DNA of 51,948 nucleotides. Source: GCA-002840015 sp033765245 (GTDB lineage Bacteria > Pseudomonadota > Gammaproteobacteria > Xanthomonadales > Xanthomonadaceae). The stretch lies in contig JANRIF010000347.1 in NCBI GenBank assembly GCA_033765245.1, forward strand, positions 1 through 51,948, written 5' to 3'. The notes beneath the pieces are model-generated. The model was not told where the DNA came from, made no database searches, and saw only the letters and a list, made by a program, of their open reading frames with translations. Below, piece after piece: positions 18,529 to 25,503 of the stretch. Every line of letters starts with the position of its first letter. Position 1 is the first letter of the stretch. A program made the translations under genes and the position numbers.

Positions 18529-18598
18529 CGTTGTATCCCCTGGGCGATTCACGGTTGGGTGGGCAGCTGGCGAACGGCTGTGCCGCTCATGCTAAAGC

Positions 18599-18619
18599 TA
18601 ACGCGAACGATTCGCAATA
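18599..18619. promoter_or_regulatory. Candidate Fur box between porin and SPFH genes
   Basis: TAACGCGAACGATTCGCAATA: GCGAA and TTCGC are a perfect inverted pair around a 3-base centre, and the outermost TA pairs also match. The layout resembles gammaproteobacterial Fur sites of the GCGAAT/ATTCGC kind. It lies 71 bases upstream of the porin ATG. Confidence 0.5.
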
Positions 18620-18744
18620 ACAGATATCGAGGTTTGACGGTGGGGAGGGCCGCCGAGCGGGCTGCGTTCGCACCGGCACGTCACTTCCGCCACCCCACTG
18701 CACGGCGCATTGCTATGATGCCGGCACATAACTGGGGGCACCGC

Positions 18745-19710
18745 ATGAGCATCTTCGTACTGATATTTCTGGTCTTTGCCGTGGTCACCGTGTTGCAGGG
18801 CGTGCGCAGCGTGCCGCAGGGCTTCGAGTGGACGGTGGAGCGCTTCGGCCGCTACGACCGCACGCTGGTGCCTGGCCTCGGCTTCATCATCCCGTGGTTC
18901 GAAAGCATCGGCCGCAAGCTCAACATGATGGAACAGGTGTTGGACGTGCCGTCGCAGGACGTCATCACCAAGGACAACGCGGTGGTGCGGGTCGATGGCG
19001 TGGTGTTCTTCCAGGTGCTGGACGCCGCCAAGGCGGCGTACGAAGTGGCGCAACTGGAAATCGCCATCCTCAACCTGATCATGACCAACGTGCGTACCGT
19101 GCTGGGTTCGATGGACCTGGATGAATCGCTCTCCAAGCGCGATGAGATCAACGCGCGCCTGCTGGCGGTGGTGGACGACGCCACCCATCCCTGGGGCATC
19201 AAGGTCAACCGCATCGAGATCAAGGACATCCAACCGCCGCGCGACCTGATCGATTCGATGGCGCGGCAGATGAAAGCCGAGCGCGAGAAACGCGCCAACA
19301 TTCTGGAAGCCGAGGGCTTCCGCCAAGCCGCCATCCTCAAGGCCGAGGGCGAAAAGCAGGCCGCGGTGCTGCAGGCCGAAGGCCGCCGCGAATCGTCGTT
19401 CCGTGACGCCGAGGCGCGCGAGCGGCTGGCGCAGGCCGAGGCCAAGGCCACCGAGCTGGTCAGCGACGCCATCGCCAAGGGCGATGTGCAGGCGATCAAC
19501 TATTTCGTCGCACAAAAGTATGTCGAGGCGCTGCGCGAGTTCGCCAATTCGCCCAACCAGAAGACCCTGCTGATGCCGATGGAGACCACCGGCATCCTGG
19601 GCTCGCTGGCGGGCATCGTCGAAATCGGCCGCGCGGCGGCGGCGCAGCCGTCAGGCAGTGCGACGCCACCCCGCGCCACGCCCAATCCGTTCCTGAAGAA
19701 CCCGGAGTAA
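18745..19710 (+). CDS. qmcA: SPFH/stomatin-family membrane protease-associated protein
   Basis: 321 residues. ATG 18745 gives a short N-terminal membrane helix (SIFVLIFLVFAVVTVLQG) directly before the SPFH domain (RSVPQGFEWTVERFGRY, then PGLGFIIPW). A long charged helix (about residues 195-265, KAEREKRANILEAEGFRQA) and a flexible Pro/Ala tail follow. Members form ring-shaped assemblies in the inner membrane and regulate FtsH-type proteolysis. It is followed 5 bases later by an NfeD-like gene, the standard partner. The symbol is by similarity to E. coli QmcA. Confidence 0.93.
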   Translation: MSIFVLIFLVFAVVTVLQGVRSVPQGFEWTVERFGRYDRTLVPGLGFIIPWFESIGRKLNMMEQVLDVPSQDVITKDNAVVRVDGVVFFQVLDAAKAAYEVAQLEIAILNLIMTNVRTVLGSMDLDESLSKRDEINARLLAVVDDATHPWGIKVNRIEIKDIQPPRDLIDSMARQMKAEREKRANILEAEGFRQAAILKAEGEKQAAVLQAEGRRESSFRDAEARERLAQAEAKATELVSDAIAKGDVQAINYFVAQKYVEALREFANSPNQKTLLMPMETTGILGSLAGIVEIGRAAAAQPSGSATPPRATPNPFLKNPE

Positions 19711-19715
19711 CCCCC

Positions 19716-20159
19716 GTGGATGTATTCGAGTCGGTGTGGTTCTGGTGGGCATTGGCGCTGGCGCTGCTGGCGCTGGAAGCGCTGTCGCCGGGCATCTTCT
19801 TCCTGTGGCTTGGGCTGGCGGCAGCCGGCACCGGCGTGGTGCGTCTGCTGATTCCGGGCATGGCGCCGCTGGCGCAATGGATCGTGTTTTCACTGCTGTC
19901 GCTGGTGGCGGTGGGGGCTGCGTGGCGGGTGCGCAGTGCGCGCGTGGTCAAGCCCACCGACCAGCCCTTGCTCAACCAGCGTGCGCAGCAGTTGGTGGGG
20001 CGGGTGTATGTGCTGGACACCGCCATCGACAACAACCGCGGCCGTCTGAAGATCGGCGATGCCTACTGGAGCGTGGAAGGCCCGGACCTCCCCGTCGGCA
20101 CCCGCGTGCGCGTGCTCGGCGTGCAGGACATGACGTTGCGGGTGATTGCGGCGGAGTGA
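19716..20159 (+). CDS. NfeD-like membrane protein
   Basis: 147 residues with a GTG start at 19716, and GGAG overlapping the upstream stop codon as ribosome site. Two or three membrane segments (FWWALALALLALEALSPGIF and a second near 40-65) precede a C-terminal OB-fold of about 60 residues (LVGRVYVLDTAIDNNRGRLK, then GTRVRVLGVQDMTLRV). Short NfeD proteins (E. coli YbbK/QmcA partner YbbL type) assemble with stomatin-like proteins and are encoded beside them, as here. Confidence 0.92.
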   Translation: MDVFESVWFWWALALALLALEALSPGIFFLWLGLAAAGTGVVRLLIPGMAPLAQWIVFSLLSLVAVGAAWRVRSARVVKPTDQPLLNQRAQQLVGRVYVLDTAIDNNRGRLKIGDAYWSVEGPDLPVGTRVRVLGVQDMTLRVIAAE

Positions 20160-20970
20160 GGTTTTGCGTTTGGGACTCGGGACTCCAAAGCTTGCGCGCT
20201 TTGGCTCCCTCCCTTGCTTGCAGGGGGTGACGGGCCGCGGCTTACGAGCTGCCGGTGGCAGCTCGTGCGGCTCGGAACGCGCGGCAGGGCGGGTCCGTTG
20301 GGGAGGGGTGAGTACTTGCGACCGACCTTCCAGAGCAAAGCTTTCACCCGCCTGCGGCGTGCGAGTCACTTTTTGGAGGCGCAAAAAGTGACCAAAAACG
20401 CCCGCGCCGGACGCGCGCCGGCGTGGCTCCTGCCACGCCGGTGCCCTCCGCTTCTCGGCAGCCGCAGGCCGGCGCCAACTCGCACGTCCATGTGCTCAAA
20501 CATGGGCGCCTTTCCCCTGCGTCTGCCTGCGATGCTCGGCGCGCTTTACGGCGCCCCGTCGCTCTCGACCGCGCATCCATGCGCTACGTTACGGCTTTCC
20601 CGTTCTATCCCGTAGCCATACGCACTGTCCGCTTGGCGAGCTTGACAGCCCTTGCGAAAGTGAAAGCTTTCCCTTGGTCCCGAGTGCTTGCGACACATTT
20701 GCTGGTATCCGGCGTTACCGATGCCGGCTCCACCGCTGCGCTGCACATGGGAGTGCAAGTGCCGCGAGCGCAGGATGCGCAAGAGCGGCCGCAGCTTGAG
20801 CCGACCTGCGACTCGGGACCGCAGGCTTGCGAACTTCTGCTTTGGCTTCGGCTTTTTCGAGTCCCGAGTCCCCAGGCCCGGCTTCACAGAGCCCCCAGTC
20901 CCGGCTTCACCGAATCCCGCGCCTCACCAGTCTGCGATAATGCCCGCTTCGCCCTCGCTGAGCCGCACGC
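20160..20970. other. 811-base repeat-rich gap before gcvT
   Basis: No gene is supported. The segment 20172-20872 is bounded by an inverted pair: GGGACTCGGGACTCCAAA at 20172-20189, and the complement of GGGACTCGGGACTCGAAAA at 20854-20872. Translations in all frames are Arg/Pro/Ala-rich, without conserved motifs. I see no glycine riboswitch in the 100 bases before gcvT. Confidence 0.6.
20366..20391. repeat. Perfect hairpin inside the repeat-rich gap
   Basis: TCACTTTTTG and CAAAAAGTGA form a perfect 10-bp stem around the loop GAGGCG, followed by CCAAAAA. This hairpin word is common in intergenic elements of Lysobacterales. It could also terminate transcription from the SPFH/NfeD operon. Confidence 0.6.
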
Positions 20971-22062
20971 ATGACTTTCAAGACCGTTCTCAACGACACC
21001 CACCGCGCGCTGGGCGCCAAGATGGTGGACTTTGGCGGCTGGGACATGCCGATTCATTACGGCTCGCAGATCGAGGAGCACCACCAGGTGCGCCGCGACG
21101 CCGGCATGTTCGACGTCTCGCACATGACCGTGATCGACCTGCATGGTGCGCAGGTGCGCGCGTTTCTGCGGCATTTGCTGGCCAACAACGTCGACAAGCT
21201 CAAGACGTCGGGCAAGGCGCTGTACTCGTGCATGCTCAACCCGCAAGGCGGGGTGATCGACGACCTGATCGTGTATTACCGCGACGAATCGTTCTTCCGG
21301 TTGGTCACCAACGCCGGCACCCACGACAAGGATCTGGCGTGGATCACTGGGCAGGCCGCGGCGTTTGCGGTGCAGGTGAAGGAGCGCCCGGAGTTCGCGA
21401 TGATCGCGGTGCAGGGCCCCAACGCGCGCGCCAAGGTGCAGTCGCTGCTGTCGGCTGCCGGCAGCGAGGCGGCCGGCAAGCTCGGCAAGTTCGTCGGCGC
21501 CGACGTCGACGGCCTGTTCGTGGCACGTACCGGCTACACCGGCGAGGACGGCTTCGAGATCATCGTGCCGCAATCGCAGGCGATCGATCTGTGGAGTCGG
21601 CTGCTGGCGGTCGGGGTCAAGCCGGCGGGGCTCGGCGCGCGCGATACCCTGCGGCTGGAAGCGGGCATGGCGCTGTACGGCCAGGACATGGACGAAACCG
21701 TGTCGCCGCTGGAAGCGGGTCTGGCGTGGACGCTGAGCTTCGACGACGGCCGCGACTTCATCGGCCGCTCCGCGCTGGATAGCCAGCGGGCGGCAGGCGT
21801 TGCGCGCCAGACCATCGGGCTGGTGATGGACGAGAAGGGCGTGCTGCGCCACGGCCAGCGTGTGCTGACCGCGAACGGCGAGGGCGAAGTCACCTCGGGC
21901 ACGTTCTCGCCCACGCTGGGGCTGGCGATCGCGCTGGCGCGGGTGCCGGCCGGCGACCCCGGCGCGGTACGGGTGGACATTCGCGGGCGTGAGGTGGCGA
22001 TGCGGGTGGTGCGCATTCCGTTCGTGCGCGACGGTCGGGCGCAGCCTGGAATCGCGCCCTGA
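20971..22062 (+). CDS. gcvT: Glycine cleavage system aminomethyltransferase (T protein)
   Basis: 363 residues. Transfers the methylene unit from the lipoyl arm of H protein to tetrahydrofolate, releasing ammonia. Visible family features: MVDFGGWDMPIHY near the start, MFDVSHM, GKALYSCMLNPQGGVIDDLI, TGYTGEDGFEI, LGARDTLRLEAGMALYG and the C-terminal SGTFSPTLG. It is followed by gcvH (92-base gap) and gcvPA in the same direction. No good ribosome site is visible before the ATG. Confidence 0.98.
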   Translation: MTFKTVLNDTHRALGAKMVDFGGWDMPIHYGSQIEEHHQVRRDAGMFDVSHMTVIDLHGAQVRAFLRHLLANNVDKLKTSGKALYSCMLNPQGGVIDDLIVYYRDESFFRLVTNAGTHDKDLAWITGQAAAFAVQVKERPEFAMIAVQGPNARAKVQSLLSAAGSEAAGKLGKFVGADVDGLFVARTGYTGEDGFEIIVPQSQAIDLWSRLLAVGVKPAGLGARDTLRLEAGMALYGQDMDETVSPLEAGLAWTLSFDDGRDFIGRSALDSQRAAGVARQTIGLVMDEKGVLRHGQRVLTANGEGEVTSGTFSPTLGLAIALARVPAGDPGAVRVDIRGREVAMRVVRIPFVRDGRAQPGIAP

Positions 22063-22154
22063 GCAGACCTTTGCCGGCGCGAGCCGGCGGCGCCTCCGGT
22101 ACAATTCGCGGCGCAGCCTTACCCGTTCCCCATACCGATGTGCAGGAGCCAGTG

Positions 22155-22550
22155 ATGAGCGAAATCCCGGGTGATCTGAAGTTTCTCAAGTCGCACGAAT
22201 GGGCCCGCGTCGAGGACAGCGGCCATGTGACCGTCGGCATCTCCGACCATGCCCAGGGGTTGCTCGGCGATCTGGTGTACGTGGAACTGCCGAACGTTGG
22301 CGATGTGGTGGAGCAGGGCGCGGGCGTGGCGGTAGTGGAGTCGGTGAAGGCCGCTTCCGACGTCTACAGCCCGGTCAGCGGCAAGGTGATCGCGGTCAAC
22401 AGCGATCTGTCCGACAAGCCCGAGACCATCAACGAAGATGCCTACGGCGAAGGCTGGATCTTCGTCGTGGAGATGTCCGAGCCCGAGCAGCTCAACGAAC
22501 TGCTGGCGCCGGACGATTACGCCGAGCTGATTGAAGACGACGAACACTGA
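22155..22550 (+). CDS. gcvH: Glycine cleavage system H protein
   Basis: 131-residue lipoyl carrier that shuttles aminomethyl groups between P, T and L proteins. ATG 22155 has AGGAG a short distance upstream and matches the family N-terminus (GDLKFLKSHEWARVE). Lys65 in VVESVKAASDVYSPVSG is the lipoylation site, and VGISDHAQGLLGDLVYVELP is the diagnostic strand. Length is typical. Confidence 0.98.
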   Translation: MSEIPGDLKFLKSHEWARVEDSGHVTVGISDHAQGLLGDLVYVELPNVGDVVEQGAGVAVVESVKAASDVYSPVSGKVIAVNSDLSDKPETINEDAYGEGWIFVVEMSEPEQLNELLAPDDYAELIEDDEH

Positions 22551-22577
22551 TACCTGCGCCCCGCGCCCCGCTTCAGC

Positions 22578-22597
22578 CCGGCCGCTCCGGCGGCCGG
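22578..22597 (+). terminator. GC hairpin after gcvH
   Basis: Perfect 8-bp stem with a TCCG loop 27 bases after the gcvH stop codon, followed by a pyrimidine-rich stretch without a clear T run. Possible partial terminator or mRNA-stabilising hairpin between gcvH and gcvPA. Confidence 0.4.
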
Positions 22598-22781
22598 TTA
22601 CCTACTATCTATCTGGGCATGTTTCGAAGCCGCTGCATCCCGCCTGAGCACAGCCCTTCCTGAGCTTCGGCGCCGCGCGCAGTGCGCTGGCTACCTGGCA
22701 TCTACTTCTTTACGTGCTGTCGCGATCACGCTGCGCGGCACGTTTCGAGACGTTTCCATTGACCGCTAGGGAGCCCGCGCC

Positions 22782-24149
22782 ATGCCCTTCATCCCGCATA
22801 GTGACACCGACGTGCGCGCCATGCTGCGCACCATCGGCGTCGCCGACATCGAAGCACTGTTCGACGAAATTCCGGCGTCGCTGAAAGCAGCGGCGCTGCA
22901 GGGAGTGCCAGAGGGACTGGGTGAGATGGACGTCGCGCGTCTGATGGACGCGCGCGCGCGGGCGGATGAAGCGCAACTGTGCTTTGCCGGCGCCGGCGCC
23001 TACGAGCACCACATCCCGGCGGCGGTGTGGCAGATCGTCGGTCGCGGCGAGTTCTATACGGCCTACACGCCGTATCAGGCCGAGGCCAGCCAGGGCACGC
23101 TGCAACTGATCTACGAATACCAGACCATGATGACCCGCCTCACCGGCATGGACGTGTCCAACGCCTCCATGTACGACGGCGCCACCGCGGTGGCGGAAGC
23201 GGTGCTGATGGCCGAACGCAGCCGTCGGCGCGGCGGCACCCGGCGCGTGCTGGTGCCGACCTCGCTGCATCCGGCCTACCGCAAGACCATGAAGACCATA
23301 CTCGACCTGCAGGACATCGCGATCGAGGAAATCGCCTGTCCCAACGGTGTGGTGGAGCTGGCCGCGCTGGAGCGCGTGCAGGGCGAGTTCACCGCGCTGG
23401 TGGTGCCGCAGCCGAACTTCTTCGGACTGATCGAGGACGTCGATGCGATGACGCGCTGGGCGCACGCACGCGGCGCATTGGCGATCGCGGCGGTCAACCC
23501 GGTCGCGCTGGGCCTGCTCAAGGCGCCGGGGCGCTGGGGCGTCGAGGCCGACGGCAGCGGCGGCGCCGACATCGTGTGCGGCGAGGGTCAGCCGCTCGGG
23601 GTGCCGATGTCCTCGGGCGGTCCCTACTTCGGCTTCCTCGCCTGCAAGAAGGATCTGGTGCGCAACATGCCGGGGCGCGTGGTGGGGCGCACGGTCGACG
23701 TCGACGGCCGTCCGGGTTTTGCGCTCACCCTGCAGGCACGCGAGCAGCACATCCGTCGCGCCAAGGCCACGTCCAACATCTGCACCAACCAGGGCTTGCT
23801 GGTGACCGCGGCGACCATTCATATGGCGCTGCTGGGGCCTCAGGGCCTGCGTAACGTCGCTGCCCAGTGCGCCGCCAACACGCGCGCCCTGCGCGATGCG
23901 CTGCTGGCGATTCCCGGAGTGGGGCTGTTGTTCGGCGGGCGCGCGTTCTTCCACGAACTCGCGTTGCGGTTGCCGCGCCCTGCAAGTGAGGTGATCGAGC
24001 GGCTGGCCGACGAACGCATCGTCGCCGGCGTCGCTCTGGGGGACGAATATCCCGAACTGGGCGACCCGCTACTGGTGTGCGCCACCGAGACCAAACAGCC
24101 CGAAGACATCCGACGTTTCGCGCAAGCGCTCGCACGCGCGCTCCGCTGA
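22782..24149 (+). CDS. gcvPA: Glycine dehydrogenase (decarboxylating) subunit 1
   Basis: 455 residues, ATG 22782 behind AGGGAG. It matches the N-terminal half of glycine decarboxylase in its split (two-subunit) form: PFIPHSDTDVRAML, GAYEHHIPAAV, FYTAYTPYQAEASQGTLQ, EYQTMMTRLTGMDVSNASMY, SGGPYFGFLACKK and the GRTVDVDGRPGFALTLQARE region. The PLP-binding lysine lies on the second subunit (GcvPB), which is not encoded in this window, so the partner gene must be elsewhere. A strong terminator follows immediately. Confidence 0.96.
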   Translation: MPFIPHSDTDVRAMLRTIGVADIEALFDEIPASLKAAALQGVPEGLGEMDVARLMDARARADEAQLCFAGAGAYEHHIPAAVWQIVGRGEFYTAYTPYQAEASQGTLQLIYEYQTMMTRLTGMDVSNASMYDGATAVAEAVLMAERSRRRGGTRRVLVPTSLHPAYRKTMKTILDLQDIAIEEIACPNGVVELAALERVQGEFTALVVPQPNFFGLIEDVDAMTRWAHARGALAIAAVNPVALGLLKAPGRWGVEADGSGGADIVCGEGQPLGVPMSSGGPYFGFLACKKDLVRNMPGRVVGRTVDVDGRPGFALTLQAREQHIRRAKATSNICTNQGLLVTAATIHMALLGPQGLRNVAAQCAANTRALRDALLAIPGVGLLFGGRAFFHELALRLPRPASEVIERLADERIVAGVALGDEYPELGDPLLVCATETKQPEDIRRFAQALARALR

Positions 24150-24166
24150 TCTCGAAGTTTTTCCCT

Positions 24167-24206
24167 CGCAAGCCCGCGTCGGCAACGTCGCGGGCTTGCG
24201 CATTTT
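24167..24206 (+). terminator. Terminator of the gcv genes
   Basis: Perfect 12-bp stem (24167-24178 with 24189-24200, CGCAAGCCCGCG and complement) around a 10-base loop, followed by CATTTT, 17 bases after the gcvPA stop codon. Confidence 0.85.
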
Positions 24207-24470
24207 GGCTTGTGCGTCGCGCAAAACAGCGCTTGTGTCGATGCTGCGCGACGCTTGCGCGCATCTGCGCGTCGCGTCGCGCGACATCGGCGATCGCGAT
24301 CGTCGTGACGTTGCGCATGTGCCTCGATGACATCGAGCGATCAGTCGGAAACGGCGGTGCGGTGCGGTATCCGCGATGTCGCGCCGATCGTGCGACGCGC
24401 ATCGCGACGCATGCGTCGATGCGCTTTCGCGTTCGCATCGCGTTGTCGTCGACGTCGCGACGGAAAAAAT
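24207..24470. other. CpG-rich, self-complementary region upstream of the histone gene
   Basis: About 260 bases dense in short words such as GCGTCGCG, GCGCGAC, GCGATCG and GCATGCG, giving many overlapping palindromes. Open frames on both strands are Arg-rich and lack protein character. It ends in an A6T3 tract (24463-24471) that could act as an UP element for the promoter at 24485. No known RNA family is recognised. Confidence 0.4.
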
Positions 24471-24484
24471 TTCGCGTCAGGTTA

Positions 24485-24513
24485 TTGACAGCACCATGAG
24501 TCGTGATTAGCGT
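24485..24513 (+). promoter_or_regulatory. Candidate promoter upstream of the histone gene
   Basis: Perfect -35 TTGACA (24485-24490), 17-base spacer, weak -10 TAGCGT (24508-24513), with an A/T tract 14 bases before the -35. Predicted start near 24520, over 320 bases before the histone ATG. Confidence 0.45.
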
Positions 24514-24673
24514 TCGCCCAGCTAACACGTGCAGCGAGAGAAGGTGAGACCAATCCATCGCACAACACATGCAAGGCGCGGCATCCCGACCAAAGCATCG
24601 TTGCGGTGGCTACTCAGCCTCTCTCACTCGAAAACGGCGGCGTTCGATTTCGCCGCGGCACGTATGTCTGATG

Positions 24674-24703
24674 CGCCCGGGTCGCACGCGACACGGGCGT
24701 TTT
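24674..24703 (+). terminator. Terminator-like hairpin inside the histone leader
   Basis: Arms 24674-24685 and 24688-24699 pair at 11 of 12 positions (CGCCCGGGTCGC against GCGACACGGGCG); in RNA the innermost pairs would open to a small loop. TTTTCG follows directly. It lies between the candidate promoter at 24485 and the histone gene, so it would either end a short RNA of about 180 bases or attenuate the histone mRNA. Confidence 0.55.
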
Positions 24704-24768
24704 CGTATCCGCTGGCCGCAATGCGGTCGGCGGTATCTCCTGAGGGGTCGTGCTGCGATCGCCTCGGG

Positions 24769-24795
24769 CCGTTCCGGGTTGGTGTCCCGGAACGG
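24769..24795 (+). other. Second hairpin in the histone leader
   Basis: Perfect 10-bp stem CCGTTCCGGG/CCCGGAACGG with a 7-base loop, ending 51 bases before the histone ATG and not followed by T residues. Probably part of a structured 5' untranslated region. Confidence 0.5.
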
Positions 24796-24846
24796 ATTGC
24801 GTCGAACTGGGCAGTCTCAACACCTACCTGACGAGGAGCAACACCC

Positions 24847-25224
24847 ATGGCTACAAAGAAAGCTGCGAAGAAACCGGCTGCCAAGAAGGCAGCCAAGAAG
24901 ACCGTGAAGAAAGCCGCGCCGAAGGCAGCGGTGAAGAAGGTCGCCAAGAAGGCGGCCCCGAAGAAGGCTGCCAAGAAGGTAGCGAAGAAGGTAGCGAAGA
25001 AGGCCGCGCCCAAGAAGGCCGCGAAGAAGGTAGCCAAGAAGGCGGCGCCCAAGAAGGCTGCGAAGAAGGTAGCCAAGAAGGCCGCGAAGAAGGCAGCCCC
25101 GAAGAAGGCTGCGAAGAAGGCAGCCCCCAAAAAGGCCGCGCCAAAGAAAGCCGCCAAGAAAGCCGCCAAGAAGAAAGCGGCTCCGCCGGTGATGGCGGCA
25201 CCCCCGGTTGCCCCGGTGCTGTGA
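24847..25224 (+). CDS. Histone H1-like lysine/alanine-rich DNA-binding protein
   Basis: 125 residues, ATG 24847 with AGGAG eight bases upstream. Almost the whole chain (residues 2-112) is built from KKAA, KKVA and APKK units of three to six residues, with no aromatic or acidic residue; a neutral AAPPVMAAPPVAPVL tail ends it. Such proteins (HctB/AlgP-like tails, Lysobacterales 'histone H1-like') bind and compact DNA non-specifically through an unfolded polycation. The gene is a near-perfect tandem repeat of AAG and GCN codons, so its length should vary between strains. It is monocistronic, with a structured leader and its own terminator. Confidence 0.9.
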   Translation: MATKKAAKKPAAKKAAKKTVKKAAPKAAVKKVAKKAAPKKAAKKVAKKVAKKAAPKKAAKKVAKKAAPKKAAKKVAKKAAKKAAPKKAAKKAAPKKAAPKKAAKKAAKKKAAPPVMAAPPVAPVL

Positions 25225-25253
25225 TCGGTCGATTCGACCGGTCGTGATCTGTG

Positions 25254-25290
25254 CTCTCTCCCCGTATGCCCAGGCGGGGAGAGAGGATTT
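25254..25290 (+). terminator. Terminator of the histone gene
   Basis: Perfect 11-bp stem (25254-25264 with 25275-25285, CTCTCTCCCCG and complement), 10-base loop, then GATTTA. It is 29 bases after the stop codon. Confidence 0.8.
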
Positions 25291-25503
25291 ACCCAGGAGC
25301 CTGCACGCGTCCGATGCGACACTCGCTCTTGCCGCAACGGTCGGAGCCATGCACCAACGCCGGCGGCGCACGACCCGCGATTCGGTACAACGTATCTTTC
25401 GCCAGCGCCACGGCTCGCTCGCTAAGCGTGCTTGAGGCTTGACGCCAGCGCTCTCGATGGCGCATATGCTGGGGTCCACCCGTCCGCTCGTGCCCCCACG
25501 ATC

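Noticed and set aside
20160..20970. Several open frames between nfeD and gcvT on both strands
   Set aside because: Translations are low-complexity and follow repeats; a perfect hairpin and inverted ends explain the segment better.
20870..20970. Glycine riboswitch before gcvT
   Set aside because: No pair of aptamer cores or the usual conserved words can be seen; sequence is repeat-derived.
24077..24570. Arg-rich open frames on both strands upstream of the histone gene
   Set aside because: They cross the gcvPA end or a terminator, and the amino-acid makeup follows from CpG-rich palindromes. I also looked for a decayed gcvPB here and found none.
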